From: Lactobacillus bombicola
GTDB taxonomy: Bacteria > Bacillota > Bacilli > Lactobacillales > Lactobacillaceae
Assembly (NCBI RefSeq): GCF_900112665.1
Contig: NZ_FOMN01000006.1
Location: 1-64,000, forward strand
Length of the DNA stretch: 64,000 bases
Reading direction: 5' to 3'
Below are positions 16,572 through 25,324 of the stretch, one piece after another. The translations under genes and the position numbers were made by a program. Numbering within the stretch: the stretch's first letter is position 1; each line of letters begins with the position of its first letter. The notes beneath the pieces were generated by a model. The model ran no database searches. It worked only from the letters and a program-made list of their open reading frames with translations, and was not told the DNA's origin.

Positions 16572-17906
16572 TTGAATGATACCCAAATAATTATAAATTT
16601 GTTTGCTACCCTAGTAATTTTTGCTTTTGCTGCTTTTTTTGTGGCAGCAGAATTTGCACTAGTGCAGACAAGATCAAGCCAACTTGAAGATATGTTAGCT
16701 AATAATGAAGGTAATCCGCGCAAGGTTAAACATGCTCTGCGCATGGTTCATAACTTAAATGAATATTTATCAACAACTCAAGTCGGGACAACACTAGTAG
16801 GAGTAGTTTTAGGTTGGTTTTCAGCCGATACGTTTGCCGCGATAATTGAACATCTCTTAAATCTAGCACAGGTGAATTACTCTTTACTTAGATCAATTAG
16901 TGCAATTTTGGGTGTGATTTTATTAACTTATTTAGAAGTTGTAGTTACAGAAATTGTACCTAAAAATATTGCAATCGATATGCCAGTAAAGATATTGCTT
17001 AAAATTGTTACGCCTCTACAACTTTTTCATACTCTAGTTTATCCATTTGTTTGGTTATTGAATGTTAGTTCTAATTCGCTGTTAAAGTGGCTGGGATTTG
17101 AATCAGCTGATGAAGAAAATCAGATTTATTCTCAATCAGAAATTATCAAATTATCAAGAAAAGCTGTTCATGGTGGTTCACTTGATAAAAATGATTTAAC
17201 TTATATGAAACGTGCTTTTGAATTTAATGATAAAGTTGCCAAAGATATTATGACAGATCGGACTAGGCTAATAGTTATTAATTCAGCTGATACAATTAAG
17301 AAGGCTTTAAAAATGTATCTAGATGATGGTTTTAGTCGACTGCCGGTTGTTCGTGATAATAATAAAGATGATATTGTTGGCTATATATATGCTTATGATG
17401 TGATTCAACAAAGCCAAATTGACGAACGAGTACCAGTGACAAGAATTATTCGCACAATGATTACAGTTCCAGAATCAATGCCCATTCAAGATATTCTACA
17501 TTTAATGATAAAAAAACATACCCCAATTGTTTTAGTGGTTGATGAATATGGTGGAACAAGTGGAATTGTAACTGATAAAGATATTTATGAGGAGCTTTTT
17601 GGAACTGTTAAAGATGAAATTGACGATGTTTCTGATGATTATATTATTCAAGATAAGAAGGGAAACATCCGAGTTTCTGGTAAAACTACTCTGTATGATT
17701 TTGCCCGCTACTTTCGGACAGATTTAAAAAGCTTTCAAGATAGTGATATTATCACAATTGGTGGTTATATAATGGAACATTATCCAGATTTGAAAGAACA
17801 TCAAACTGTAAAATTAGAGAATTTTGAATTTGAACTGGAAAGTATAGAGCAAGGATTTATGCGTTGGTTTATTGTGAAACCACCAACAAATGAAATTACC
17901 GAATAG
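16572..17906 (+). CDS. CNNM/HlyC-CorC family membrane protein with CBS domains
   Basis: 444 residues: DUF21 domain with about four membrane helices (1-190, including FFVAAEFALVQTRSSQL and VVVTEIVPKNIAIDMP), two CBS domains (about 215-335, IMTDRTRLIVI and HTPIVLVVDEYGGTSGIVT) and a C-terminal CorC/HlyC domain (about 350-435). The family includes Mg2+ exporters such as MpfA and is often misnamed hemolysin. TTG start supported by aaaggtga (16556-16563). Mg2+/Co2+ efflux is the likely role, not proven. Confidence 0.88.
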   Translation: MNDTQIIINLFATLVIFAFAAFFVAAEFALVQTRSSQLEDMLANNEGNPRKVKHALRMVHNLNEYLSTTQVGTTLVGVVLGWFSADTFAAIIEHLLNLAQVNYSLLRSISAILGVILLTYLEVVVTEIVPKNIAIDMPVKILLKIVTPLQLFHTLVYPFVWLLNVSSNSLLKWLGFESADEENQIYSQSEIIKLSRKAVHGGSLDKNDLTYMKRAFEFNDKVAKDIMTDRTRLIVINSADTIKKALKMYLDDGFSRLPVVRDNNKDDIVGYIYAYDVIQQSQIDERVPVTRIIRTMITVPESMPIQDILHLMIKKHTPIVLVVDEYGGTSGIVTDKDIYEELFGTVKDEIDDVSDDYIIQDKKGNIRVSGKTTLYDFARYFRTDLKSFQDSDIITIGGYIMEHYPDLKEHQTVKLENFEFELESIEQGFMRWFIVKPPTNEITE

Positions 17907-17914
17907 CTAATATT

Positions 17915-17955
17915 AAAAAGAGGAACTATTGGTTTTAGATAGTTCCTCTTTTATT
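17915..17955. terminator. Bidirectional terminator between convergent genes
   Basis: aaagaggaactat / atagttcctcttt, flanked by A and T tracts; serves the CBS gene (+) and hpt (-). Confidence 0.9.
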
Positions 17956-17959
17956 AAAT

Positions 17960-18529
17960 TTAATTATTTTTAAGACTAGCAATAACTTCAGGTTTAAGTA
18001 CCCCGATAAAACGTAAATTACGGTAAAAATTCATAAAATCTAAACCATAACCTACTACAAATTCATTGCCAACTTTTGAGCCGTAATATTCAATCTCAAC
18101 GTCAGTTCTACGATTAGTTTCTTTATTCAGTAAAACACAGCATTTGACACTTTTGGCGCCACGTTTTTTCAGCAAATCTTTCACATATTTTAAAGTTAAT
18201 CCTGTGTCAACAATATCTTCAACAATCAGAACGTCACGATCTTTAACATCGGTTTGTAGGTCTGAAATAAGATCTACTTTGCCAGATGATTCTAATTCAT
18301 TACCGTAGCTGGATACATCAAGAAAATCAATTTCTTCTTTAACATCCATTTCTCGAACAAGGTCAGTTAAAAAGAAAATTGCACCTTTAAGTGCACCAAC
18401 AACCAGTGGTTGCTTGCCTGCATAGTCTTGGGTTAACTGTTTGCCTAATTTGACGCACATTTTGTGAATATCATCTTCGGTAAACAACTTATGATCAATA
18501 ATACTGTTAATATTGTCGTTTTTCGGCAT
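17960..18529 (-). CDS. hpt: Hypoxanthine (guanine) phosphoribosyltransferase
   Basis: Purine salvage: converts hypoxanthine or guanine plus PRPP to IMP or GMP in the cytosol. 189 residues with the PRPP-binding motif VLIVEDIVDTGLTL (about 100-113), the catalytic loop DFLDVSSYG and the C-terminal FVVGYGLDFMNFYRNLRFIG. Monocistronic here, unlike the common tilS-hpt-ftsH order, so this may be a second copy. Confidence 0.93.
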   Translation of the reverse strand: MPKNDNINSIIDHKLFTEDDIHKMCVKLGKQLTQDYAGKQPLVVGALKGAIFFLTDLVREMDVKEEIDFLDVSSYGNELESSGKVDLISDLQTDVKDRDVLIVEDIVDTGLTLKYVKDLLKKRGAKSVKCCVLLNKETNRRTDVEIEYYGSKVGNEFVVGYGLDFMNFYRNLRFIGVLKPEVIASLKNN

Positions 18530-18729
18530 TTATTTACCTTTCACTTTAAACAATTTAAATTTCTAATAAAGTCGATTATATCATTTTCTAGATGAAATAG
18601 TAGATAGTTTTAATTTTTTTTGTCTATACAAGGTTTTTATTTAAAAATGAAGTTTAATTTAAATTGTAGTTTTCTTAATATAAATTTTGCTACAATTAAG
18701 AATAATAGTAAAAAATGAAAGGCTAAAAA

Positions 18730-19812
18730 ATGAAAAAAGAAGAAGAAATTAAAATGCTTAAAGCTTTTGCAGATGCAAACGCAACCTCTGGCTTTGAAGA
18801 AGAATTTGTTAAATTGTTTACAGAAACTGTGAAGAATTACGCTGATATTAAAATTGATGGTATGCTGAATGTTTATGCAGCTAAAAAGCAAAATAAAGCT
18901 CATCGTCCAATAATCCAGCTTGATGCCCATTCAGATGCTGTTGGCTTTATTACACAGGCTGTAAGACCTAATGGTTTAATCAAATTTGTTCCACTTGGTG
19001 GCTGGGTTAAATACAATATTCCAGCTTTACGTGTCAAAATTAGAAATCGTGATGGTGAGTATATTCCAGGAGTAGTGGCAACTAAACCGCCTCATTTTAT
19101 GACTGAAGCAGAGCGTAACAATGTTCCAGATGTTGCTGACATGTCGATTGATGTTGGTTCAAGCTCACGCGAAGAAACCATTAATGATTACAAAATTGAC
19201 ACTGGCTGTCCAATTTTTGTTGATGTAAAATGCGAATATAATGATAAGACAGGTTTGTTTTTTGGTAAAGATTTTGATGATCGCTTTGGCGCAGCCGCAA
19301 TGGCGGATGTTCTTGAAGAATTAAAAGATGAACAAACAAACTTTAATATCGTTGCTGCTCTTTCAAGTCAAGAAGAGGTTGGGTTACGAGGTGCGTATGT
19401 AACAGCTAGGGAAGTTAAACCCGATTTGGCGATTGTACTAGAATCATGTCCAGCTGATGATACTTTTACCCCTGACTGGTTATCTCAAACTGGTCTTAAA
19501 AGAGGACCGATGCTACGTGACATGGATACCTCATTCTTACCTAATCCTAAATTTCAACAGTATGCCTGCGATGTAGCTGATAAAAATCATATTCCTTATA
19601 CGCGCTCAGTTCGTACTGGTGGGGGACAAGATGGAGCCGCTATTTACTATGAAAATGGTGCACCTACTATTGTGATCGGTATACCTGTACGATATGAACA
19701 TTCACCATATTGCTTCAGTGCATACCATGATTTTAAGGCTGCAGTTGATTTAGCAGTGGCAATTATTCGTGACATGACTGAGGAAAAGCTTGCTAGTTTT
19801 AGTAATTTTTAA
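18730..19812 (+). CDS. M42-family aminopeptidase (glutamyl aminopeptidase type)
   Basis: 360 residues, cytosolic di-metal peptidase that trims N-terminal residues from peptides. Metal/catalytic segments: LDAHSDAVGFI (about 64-74), GKDFDDRFGAAAM, SSQEEVGLRGAY, VLESCP and the C-terminal HSPYCFSAYHD. Family members form dodecameric TET particles. Start ATG at 18730 with gaaagg upstream; the ATG at 18754 is possible. Named PepA in lactobacilli and often linked to glutamyl/aspartyl specificity, not checkable here. Confidence 0.88.
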   Translation: MKKEEEIKMLKAFADANATSGFEEEFVKLFTETVKNYADIKIDGMLNVYAAKKQNKAHRPIIQLDAHSDAVGFITQAVRPNGLIKFVPLGGWVKYNIPALRVKIRNRDGEYIPGVVATKPPHFMTEAERNNVPDVADMSIDVGSSSREETINDYKIDTGCPIFVDVKCEYNDKTGLFFGKDFDDRFGAAAMADVLEELKDEQTNFNIVAALSSQEEVGLRGAYVTAREVKPDLAIVLESCPADDTFTPDWLSQTGLKRGPMLRDMDTSFLPNPKFQQYACDVADKNHIPYTRSVRTGGGQDGAAIYYENGAPTIVIGIPVRYEHSPYCFSAYHDFKAAVDLAVAIIRDMTEEKLASFSNF

Positions 19813-19872
19813 ATACTTAATAAAATAAAATCGTGTAAGCCAAGGCTACACGATTATGCTATAATACAGAAG

Positions 19873-19948
19873 AAGTCACTAGGGGTGCATATAGCTGAGA
19901 AATACCCTCTGAACCTGAACTGGATAATTCCTGCGTTAGGGAAGTGTA
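19873..19948 (+). ncRNA. TPP riboswitch (THI element)
   Basis: Conserved core pieces ctgagaaataccc, gaacctgaactggataat and gttagggaagtg in the right order, closed by a short P1 (tcact/agtg). A TATAAT box lies at about 19859-19864. It precedes a YkoE-like gene, a known context for this thiamine pyrophosphate sensor. Confidence 0.95.
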
Positions 19949-19966
19949 ACAGAGTAAATTACTAAG

Positions 19967-19999
19967 TACTCCTAATGACTTAATAGTTATTTAGGAGTA
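19967..19999 (+). promoter_or_regulatory. Expression platform hiding the ykoE ribosome binding site
   Basis: tactcctaa (19967-19975) pairs perfectly with ttaggagta (19991-19999), which contains the Shine-Dalgarno aggag 7 nt before the ATG at 20005. This suggests translational control by TPP; the following tatttttat is a short T-run, so transcription termination cannot be excluded. Confidence 0.75.
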
Positions 20000-20004
20000 T
20001 TTTT

Positions 20005-20583
20005 ATGTTTACAAGATCATCAAAGTGGAATACTAAATCAATTATTTTAGTTGCTTTAATCGGAATAATTATGGGTGTGATTTACACTTATGGCTTCAAT
20101 TGGGCCTATAATTTAATTAAAATGGTCTTGATTCCAACAGGCTTTGCACCGGTAGTTGATACAGTTTTTACAGGTTTGTGGCTCATGGCTGCGCCTTTAG
20201 CAATATATTTTGTGCCAACTGCTGGGTCTGGTACTATTGGTGAATTATTAGCGGCAGTTGTTGAAATGGCGATTGGGGGACAATGGGGAGCAACGACTAT
20301 TATATCTGGTATTCTACAGGGAGCATTAAATGAAATTGGCTTCTTCCCTAAAAAAGAACGCTATCAGAAATTTTCTTGGGCAAGTGTGATAACAGGAGCA
20401 ATTTTTGCTGGCTTGGGCTGCTTTATTTTGTCATATGTGCTTTATGGTTGGGCAAAATTTAGTCTTGTATTACAAATAACAATGTTTATTACTAACTTGA
20501 TTTCAGCTGTTGTTTTTGATGGTATTTTAGTTAAATTAATTATTAATATGTTTGAACGTGCTGTAAAGCCAAAAATAAGTTAA
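20005..20583 (+). CDS. ECF transporter S component, YkoE-like (thiamine or precursor uptake)
   Basis: 192 residues with about six membrane helices. The TPP riboswitch directly upstream ties it to thiamine. Sequence features fit the YkoE family (hydroxymethylpyrimidine/thiamine S component): FTGLWLMAAPLAIYFVPTAG and GELLAAVVEMAIGGQWG. No ykoD/ykoC ATPase and T-component genes follow, so it must use shared EcfAA'T energising module encoded elsewhere, if functional. The gene stands alone, closed by a terminator at 20593-20654. Confidence 0.85.
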   Translation: MFTRSSKWNTKSIILVALIGIIMGVIYTYGFNWAYNLIKMVLIPTGFAPVVDTVFTGLWLMAAPLAIYFVPTAGSGTIGELLAAVVEMAIGGQWGATTIISGILQGALNEIGFFPKKERYQKFSWASVITGAIFAGLGCFILSYVLYGWAKFSLVLQITMFITNLISAVVFDGILVKLIINMFERAVKPKIS

Positions 20584-20592
20584 TTAGAGTAA

Positions 20593-20654
20593 AATAGTTG
20601 CAACTTATCCTGTCCAAAGGTTGATAGCAGATAAAACAGTTAGCAGCTATTTTT
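20593..20654 (+). terminator. Long terminator hairpin after ykoE-like gene
   Basis: aatagttgcaact pairs with agttagcagctatt (one bulge, one wobble), then T-run. Confidence 0.7.
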
Positions 20655-20731
20655 GTTTTGGTTGAAATTTGGCTCTAGCTCGAGTAAATTTTTTGATAAA
20701 AAGAATAATTTGGATATAGATAAGGACAATT

Positions 20732-21478
20732 ATGGTAAAAGATATTACGAACTGGCGTTCATTAGGCGGTTATGTCGGTGCAAATGGGAAAAAAGTAAAA
20801 GAAAATATGCTTTTTCGGTGTGGACAGTTATTTGATTTATCTTTAGAGCAAAAGGAGGTCGTCCGAAATAATTATCAAATTAAGCAATTGATAGATTTTC
20901 GTGGTGCTGATGAACGAAAAGAATATCCAAATTATATTTGGAATGGATTAACTTATATTACGATAGATGTTCTAAAAGATGCTGCTACTAACCAAGCTAG
21001 TCTTGATGAAATTATTTCTGCTAATGGGGATGTTGCAGGTAATATGCTAATTACATACAAGCAACTAGCCTTAACAAATTCTGCGCGTGAGGGATATCAA
21101 CAATTTTTGCTGACTCTAGTTGCCAATCCCGTACCAACAGCATTCCATTGCTTTGCAGGAAAAGATCGCACTGGTGTTGCAGCAGCGTTAATTTTAAAGT
21201 GTTTGGGTGTTGGTAATCATGATATTTTTACTGATTATTTAAAGACAATTGAAGCAAGAAGCAAAGCTAATAACGAAATTTTAAAGCTTTTAAAAGGAAA
21301 ATTAGATGCAGTTCAACTTGAAAGTGTAAAGGTAGCACTAACTGTACAGCCTTCGTATTTAGAATGCTATTTTAAAACAATTAAGCAGAATTATGGGGAT
21401 TTTGATAATTACTTGGTAAATGGTTTGAAGTTGCCAGCTGATTTTAAGGAAAAAATGCAAGGTACTTATTTAGAATAA
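20732..21478 (+). CDS. Tyrosine-protein phosphatase (DSP/LipA-like)
   Basis: 248 residues. The P-loop HCFAGKDRTG (catalytic Cys140, Arg146) is the C-x5-R signature, with the GK-D-R-T-G form typical of bacterial tyrosine/phosphoinositide phosphatases of the Listeria LipA type. N-terminal NWRSLGGYVGANGKKVKENMLFRCGQL segment is a family hallmark (residues 7-33). No secretion signal, so cytosolic. Substrate unknown. RBS aagga before the ATG at 20732. Confidence 0.88.
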   Translation: MVKDITNWRSLGGYVGANGKKVKENMLFRCGQLFDLSLEQKEVVRNNYQIKQLIDFRGADERKEYPNYIWNGLTYITIDVLKDAATNQASLDEIISANGDVAGNMLITYKQLALTNSAREGYQQFLLTLVANPVPTAFHCFAGKDRTGVAAALILKCLGVGNHDIFTDYLKTIEARSKANNEILKLLKGKLDAVQLESVKVALTVQPSYLECYFKTIKQNYGDFDNYLVNGLKLPADFKEKMQGTYLE

Positions 21479-21509
21479 TTAATGAATAATCATCAAATAA
21501 CTTAGTAGC

Positions 21510-21556
21510 AAAAAGGACTGATCTCGAACATACAGGAGAATCAGCCCTTTTTATTT
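21510..21556. terminator. Bidirectional terminator overlapping the udk stop
   Basis: aaaaggactgat / atcagccctttt (one G-G apposition) with flanking A and T runs between the phosphatase (+) and udk (-). Confidence 0.8.
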
Positions 21557-22179
21557 AGAACAGAATGTACTTTGGTTGTCAACATATCAATCGCAACATC
21601 ATTAGTGCCACCTTCTGGAATAATGATATCAGCATAACGTTTAGTGGGTTCAATAAATTGATGATACATTGGCTTAACTGTATCAAGGTACTGTTCAATT
21701 ACTGAATTAATTGAGCGCCCACGTTCTTCAATGTCTCGTTCAAGTCGGCGAATAAAACGAATATCGTCATCAGTATCAACGTAAACTTTAATATCCATTA
21801 AGTCACGAATTTTTTTACTAGATAAAACTAAAATTCCTTCAAGTATAATAATATCAACGGGTTCAGTATGAATTGTTTCGCTGCTACGAGTGTGCTCTTT
21901 AAAATTATAAACTGGCATCTCAATCGGTTTATGTTGTAATAAACTTTGCAAATGCTTAGTCAAAAGGGGAACATCAAAAGCATCTGGATGATCGTAGTTA
22001 ATATTTAAGCGTACATTCATTGGCACCCCGGTGTTATCTTTATAGTATGAATCTTGCGTCATAATTAAGACATGCTCATTTTCTTGCATTTGTTCCACAA
22101 TTTTATTGGCAATAGTCGTTTTACCGCTGCCTGAACCACCGGTTATACCGATTACAACGGGTTTTTCAAGTTGAGACAT
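21541..22179 (-). CDS. udk: Uridine/cytidine kinase
   Basis: Phosphorylates uridine and cytidine to UMP and CMP in pyrimidine salvage. 212 residues with the P-loop GITGGSGSGKTT near the N-terminus, the DSYYKD segment, YDHPDAFD and the lid motif RFIRRLERDIEERGRS. The start at 22179 (MSQLEKPVV) is preferred to 22209 because aaaggag lies 8 nt upstream of it on the minus strand. In the window it joins hpt and the nucleoside genes as part of nucleobase/nucleoside salvage, though not in one operon. Confidence 0.95.
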   Translation of the reverse strand: MSQLEKPVVIGITGGSGSGKTTIANKIVEQMQENEHVLIMTQDSYYKDNTGVPMNVRLNINYDHPDAFDVPLLTKHLQSLLQHKPIEMPVYNFKEHTRSSETIHTEPVDIIILEGILVLSSKKIRDLMDIKVYVDTDDDIRFIRRLERDIEERGRSINSVIEQYLDTVKPMYHQFIEPTKRYADIIIPEGGTNDVAIDMLTTKVHSVLNKKG

Positions 22180-22318
22180 TAAGACACTCCTTTTTTTATC
22201 AAATAACATTTTACTTTACTTTGTCAAGAATTACCAATTGATTAGGCAAAAAATACTGATTTAGCAAATAAAATTTATTTGGATATAGTCAGAATTGGGA
22301 AAATAGTTCTCAATTGTT

Positions 22319-22332
22319 AAGTTAGCTAACTT
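22319..22332. repeat. 14-bp palindrome
   Basis: aagttagctaactt, perfect inverted repeat about 90 bp upstream of the -35 box of the PTS operon. Could be an operator; no factor assigned. Confidence 0.35.
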
Positions 22333-22422
22333 GCTCGTGGCTCAGCTTAATTTAATAAGTTTTATTTTGGAAATAAGTGTATTAGATTTTGCTTGCTAGT
22401 GTACCCATTTCCCCAAGAGCTA

Positions 22423-22451
22423 TTGACTCATTTTGTGAAAGCGATTACTAT
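22423..22451 (+). promoter_or_regulatory. Promoter of the GntR/mannose-type PTS operon
   Basis: TTGACT (22423-22428), 17-nt spacer, TACTAT (22446-22451). The cre site lies between and over the -10. Confidence 0.65.
22435..22450 (+). promoter_or_regulatory. cre site (CcpA operator)
   Basis: gtgaaagcgattacta matches 14 of 16 positions of WTGNNARCGNWWWCAW. Placed on the promoter, it predicts glucose repression of the 22578-28665 operon. Confidence 0.65.
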
Positions 22452-22454
22452 ATC

Positions 22455-22466
22455 TTTGGTACCAAA
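22455..22466. promoter_or_regulatory. Palindrome, possible GntR operator
   Basis: tttggtaccaaa directly after the -10 box. HutC-type GntR proteins such as NagR/YvoA bind palindromes with a tggt...acca pattern, so this is a candidate site for one of the two regulators in the operon. Confidence 0.45.
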
Positions 22467-22577
22467 AAATAATTATTTATCATTTATATTTTAAGAAAGT
22501 GATTTTAACGGTCATGTTTTAACCTTGATTAATTTTTAAAAGATACATTAATTACTAAAAGAGGACCAATAACTAAA

Positions 22578-23294
22578 ATGGAATATAAAGAAAGAACAGC
22601 TGCTACGCAAGCTCAGGAATATATACAAGATTTAATTCAATTTAGGCCCGCTACTAAATTTTTGCCATCACAAAGAGAAATTGCTGAAGAACTAGGAGTT
22701 AGTCGCAATGCTGTGTTACATGCACTAGTGAAATTGAAGAATGCAGATCAAGTTTCAACTAAGGAAAGGACAGGAATCGTTGTAAATACTAAAATTAATA
22801 TTAATATGCTTGGCATGGAATCGATGACAGCAGAGATAAATGACCGAACGATTCAAATTAACCATCTAACTACTGAATTGATTTCTGTACCAAAAAATTT
22901 AACTAATTTTTTTGGTCCAACGGTAAAGAAATTAATTAAAATAAGCCGAGTACGATTAAAAAATAAAATCCCCCTAACCTATGAAACTACGTACTTTAAT
23001 GCTGCAAAATTTAAAGTATTTGTTGAAATTGATTTTACTAATAAATCTTTATATGCGTTATTAAAAGATAAATACGGAATTGTCTTAGCTTATGGTAAGG
23101 AAAATATTGCTTGTAGCCTGGCAAATGAAAAAATAAGTGAAATTTTAAAGGTGAAAAAAGATACCCCGCTTTATCGCATCGATAGTTTTAATTATTTAGA
23201 GGATGCTACCCCCATAGAGGCAACTACCCAGTACCTGATTGGCAGTAAATTTAAATATCATTTTACGGCTGCTGATATTTATACTTATTTGTAG
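22578..23294 (+). CDS. GntR-family (HutC/UTRA) transcriptional regulator 1
   Basis: 238 residues: N-terminal winged helix (about 5-75, with FLPSQREIAEELGVSRNAVLHAL) and C-terminal UTRA effector domain (about 90-235). UTRA domains bind sugar phosphates or similar metabolites and release DNA. First gene of the PTS operon, so it probably controls its own promoter. RBS agagga 10 nt before the ATG. The stop is 10 nt before the start of a second, different GntR gene. Confidence 0.88.
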   Translation: MEYKERTAATQAQEYIQDLIQFRPATKFLPSQREIAEELGVSRNAVLHALVKLKNADQVSTKERTGIVVNTKININMLGMESMTAEINDRTIQINHLTTELISVPKNLTNFFGPTVKKLIKISRVRLKNKIPLTYETTYFNAAKFKVFVEIDFTNKSLYALLKDKYGIVLAYGKENIACSLANEKISEILKVKKDTPLYRIDSFNYLEDATPIEATTQYLIGSKFKYHFTAADIYTYL

Positions 23295-23304
23295 GGATAA
23301 AAAA

Positions 23305-23994
23305 GTGTTATTTAAAGAAGTTCATGCGGATTTGAAGTTGAAAATCAAGCAAAAGAATTATTTGCCTGGCAGTAATTTACCCACTGAGACGGAATTACAG
23401 GAATATTATCAGGTCAGTAGAACAACTATTCGCAGAGCAATTGATCAACTTGTAGCAGAAAATAAGGTTATACGAAAAAAAGGCAGCGGCTTATTCGTTG
23501 CTCCAGCAATTTCAAAGCAAAATATCTTAGAAATGACAGGTATCATTAAACAATCAGTTCCCGAACTAGCAGATATGATAAAATTTAAAGATAGTTATTT
23601 AAGGTTAGTGGGTCCATATTATGCTGATGTTTTTAATATTGGTGCTAATGAACTGCTATATTTTATTTCGTTTGTAATCAATATAAAAGGACAATTAACA
23701 TGGGAAAAGTTGATTTTACCCCTAGAATATTTTCCTGACTTTGATCCAACTTGCTTAAAGATAATGTCGATTATTGAAGCAGTTAATTCTGGAAAATTAA
23801 AACCCAAGAACTTATTTCAAGATTTTCAATTAATAAGAGCAACGGATGAGATAGGCAAGCAGTTATGCATCCAAAAACAAGCGCCAGTATTTAAAATAAC
23901 TAATCTTTTTTCAACTAAAGATAGCAAAATTGTAGCCGTTGAGTACAGGCTACAAGATGCTTTAACTACCAAGTACTCAATTGATTTTAATTAG
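23305..23994 (+). CDS. GntR-family (HutC/UTRA) transcriptional regulator 2
   Basis: 229 residues with winged helix (about 1-68; LPTETELQEYYQVSRTTIRRAIDQL) and a UTRA-like C-terminal domain. GTG start at 23305 behind taggga (23292-23297) overlapping the previous stop; the longer frame from 23239 would overlap regulator 1 and has no domain support. It differs clearly from regulator 1, so this is not a recent tandem copy. Two regulators in front of one PTS suggest control by two ligands or a second target. Confidence 0.85.
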   Translation: MLFKEVHADLKLKIKQKNYLPGSNLPTETELQEYYQVSRTTIRRAIDQLVAENKVIRKKGSGLFVAPAISKQNILEMTGIIKQSVPELADMIKFKDSYLRLVGPYYADVFNIGANELLYFISFVINIKGQLTWEKLILPLEYFPDFDPTCLKIMSIIEAVNSGKLKPKNLFQDFQLIRATDEIGKQLCIQKQAPVFKITNLFSTKDSKIVAVEYRLQDALTTKYSIDFN

Positions 23995-24007
23995 TGGAGG
24001 AAAAATA

Positions 24008-24475
24008 ATGATTAAGCTTGTAAGAGTAGACCATCGATTAGTTCACGGCCAAGTGGCCGTTTCTTGGTTCAATAGTCTAGATGTAAATACAATTTTTGTG
24101 GTTAATGATGAAGTTGCTAAGGATGATTTTCGGAAATCAGCTATTAGATTGGCTAAACCAGAGAACTCTAAATTAGTAATGAAATCGGTTGATGATAGTA
24201 TCAAAGCCATTAATTCTGGGGTAACTGATAAGTATAAAATGCTAATTGTAGTTGAATCGGTGGCCGATGCGACTAAGTTAATTAAGGGTACAGGAGAAAA
24301 AATTAAAAGTTTGAATTTGGGTGGAACTAAACCACGGCCTAAAACTAAAAATTATGCAAAAACAATTAACTTAACTCCGACAGAAGCAGATCAGCTTGAT
24401 GAACTTCAAGCTAGTGGGGTTGATGTTTGGATAAAGCAAGTTCCCAATGATGATAAGCGGGAATTTCATAAATAG
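24008..24475 (+). CDS. PTS EIIB, mannose/sorbose family
   Basis: 155 residues, cytosolic phosphocarrier. VRVDHRLVHGQVAVSW holds the phosphorylated histidine (His13 in VHGQ), typical of IIB-Man; C-terminal DVWIKQVPNDDKREF is also usual. Receives phosphate from the EIIA encoded at 28252 and passes it to the incoming sugar. RBS ggagg (23997-24000 region). Start at 24008, not 23981, because the shorter form matches the family. Confidence 0.93.
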   Translation: MIKLVRVDHRLVHGQVAVSWFNSLDVNTIFVVNDEVAKDDFRKSAIRLAKPENSKLVMKSVDDSIKAINSGVTDKYKMLIVVESVADATKLIKGTGEKIKSLNLGGTKPRPKTKNYAKTINLTPTEADQLDELQASGVDVWIKQVPNDDKREFHK

Positions 24476-24493
24476 AGTTGAGGAGTTTAAGGT

Positions 24494-25324
24494 ATGAATG
24501 TTTATGTAACAGCAATTATTTTAGCCTTAATTGCAATGTTGGGAAATGGTGAGTATTTTTTAGGTTCATCAATGCTATCAAGACCACTTGTAACATGCAC
24601 ATTAACAGGACTAGTATTAGGAAATCTGCAACAAGGCATCATTATGGGTGCAACTTTGGAACTAGCCTTTGTAGGTTCATTTTCAATTGGAGGAGCTATT
24701 CCCCCGGAAATTATTTCAGGTAGTGTTTTAGGTACAGCTTTTGCTATCGGCGCTGGGAAAAGTACCGCTGTTGCTTTAACGCTTGGTATTCCTATTGCAT
24801 CACTAGTTTTAGTAATTAAAAATTTGTGCTTTATCTTTATTTTGCCTTACTTTGTTCATCGAGCTGATCATTATGCAGAATTAGCTGACGGCAGTGGTAT
24901 AAGTCGAATGAATGTTTTAGGAGGATTTTTTTCAGTTAACTTACCAATTGGTTTAGTGGTAGGGATTTCTTATATTTTAGGTAGCCCAGTAATTAAAGGA
25001 ATTTTAAGTGTAATTCCGCAATTCATTATTAATGGTTTGGGAATTGCTACTGGATTGCTACCAGCTTATGGTTTTGCCCTTTTAATGAAAATGATGATTA
25101 ATAAAAAGAATGCAACTTTTTTTATCATCGGATTTGCGTTAGCAGTTTATTTAAAGATTTCAGTTACCGGAGTTGCCATTTTTGGAGCTTGTCTTGCCTT
25201 GATTTTAACGGGCTATTCCGCATTTAACGGTAAACCAGTAGTAAATACGGCGTCAAGTGCTAATAAAACAGCTAAATTAAATACAGAAAATGGAGGCATT
25301 GACTATGAAGATGAAGAATTCTAA
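24494..25324 (+). CDS. PTS EIIC, mannose/sorbose family
   Basis: 276 residues with many hydrophobic helices; forms the translocation channel with EIID. The segment TLELAFVGSFSIGGAIPPE near residue 55 is a family hallmark. It overlaps the next gene by 20 bp. The charged tail ending NGGIDYEDEEF resembles the acidic ends of some IIC proteins. Confidence 0.92.
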   Translation: MNVYVTAIILALIAMLGNGEYFLGSSMLSRPLVTCTLTGLVLGNLQQGIIMGATLELAFVGSFSIGGAIPPEIISGSVLGTAFAIGAGKSTAVALTLGIPIASLVLVIKNLCFIFILPYFVHRADHYAELADGSGISRMNVLGGFFSVNLPIGLVVGISYILGSPVIKGILSVIPQFIINGLGIATGLLPAYGFALLMKMMINKKNATFFIIGFALAVYLKISVTGVAIFGACLALILTGYSAFNGKPVVNTASSANKTAKLNTENGGIDYEDEEF

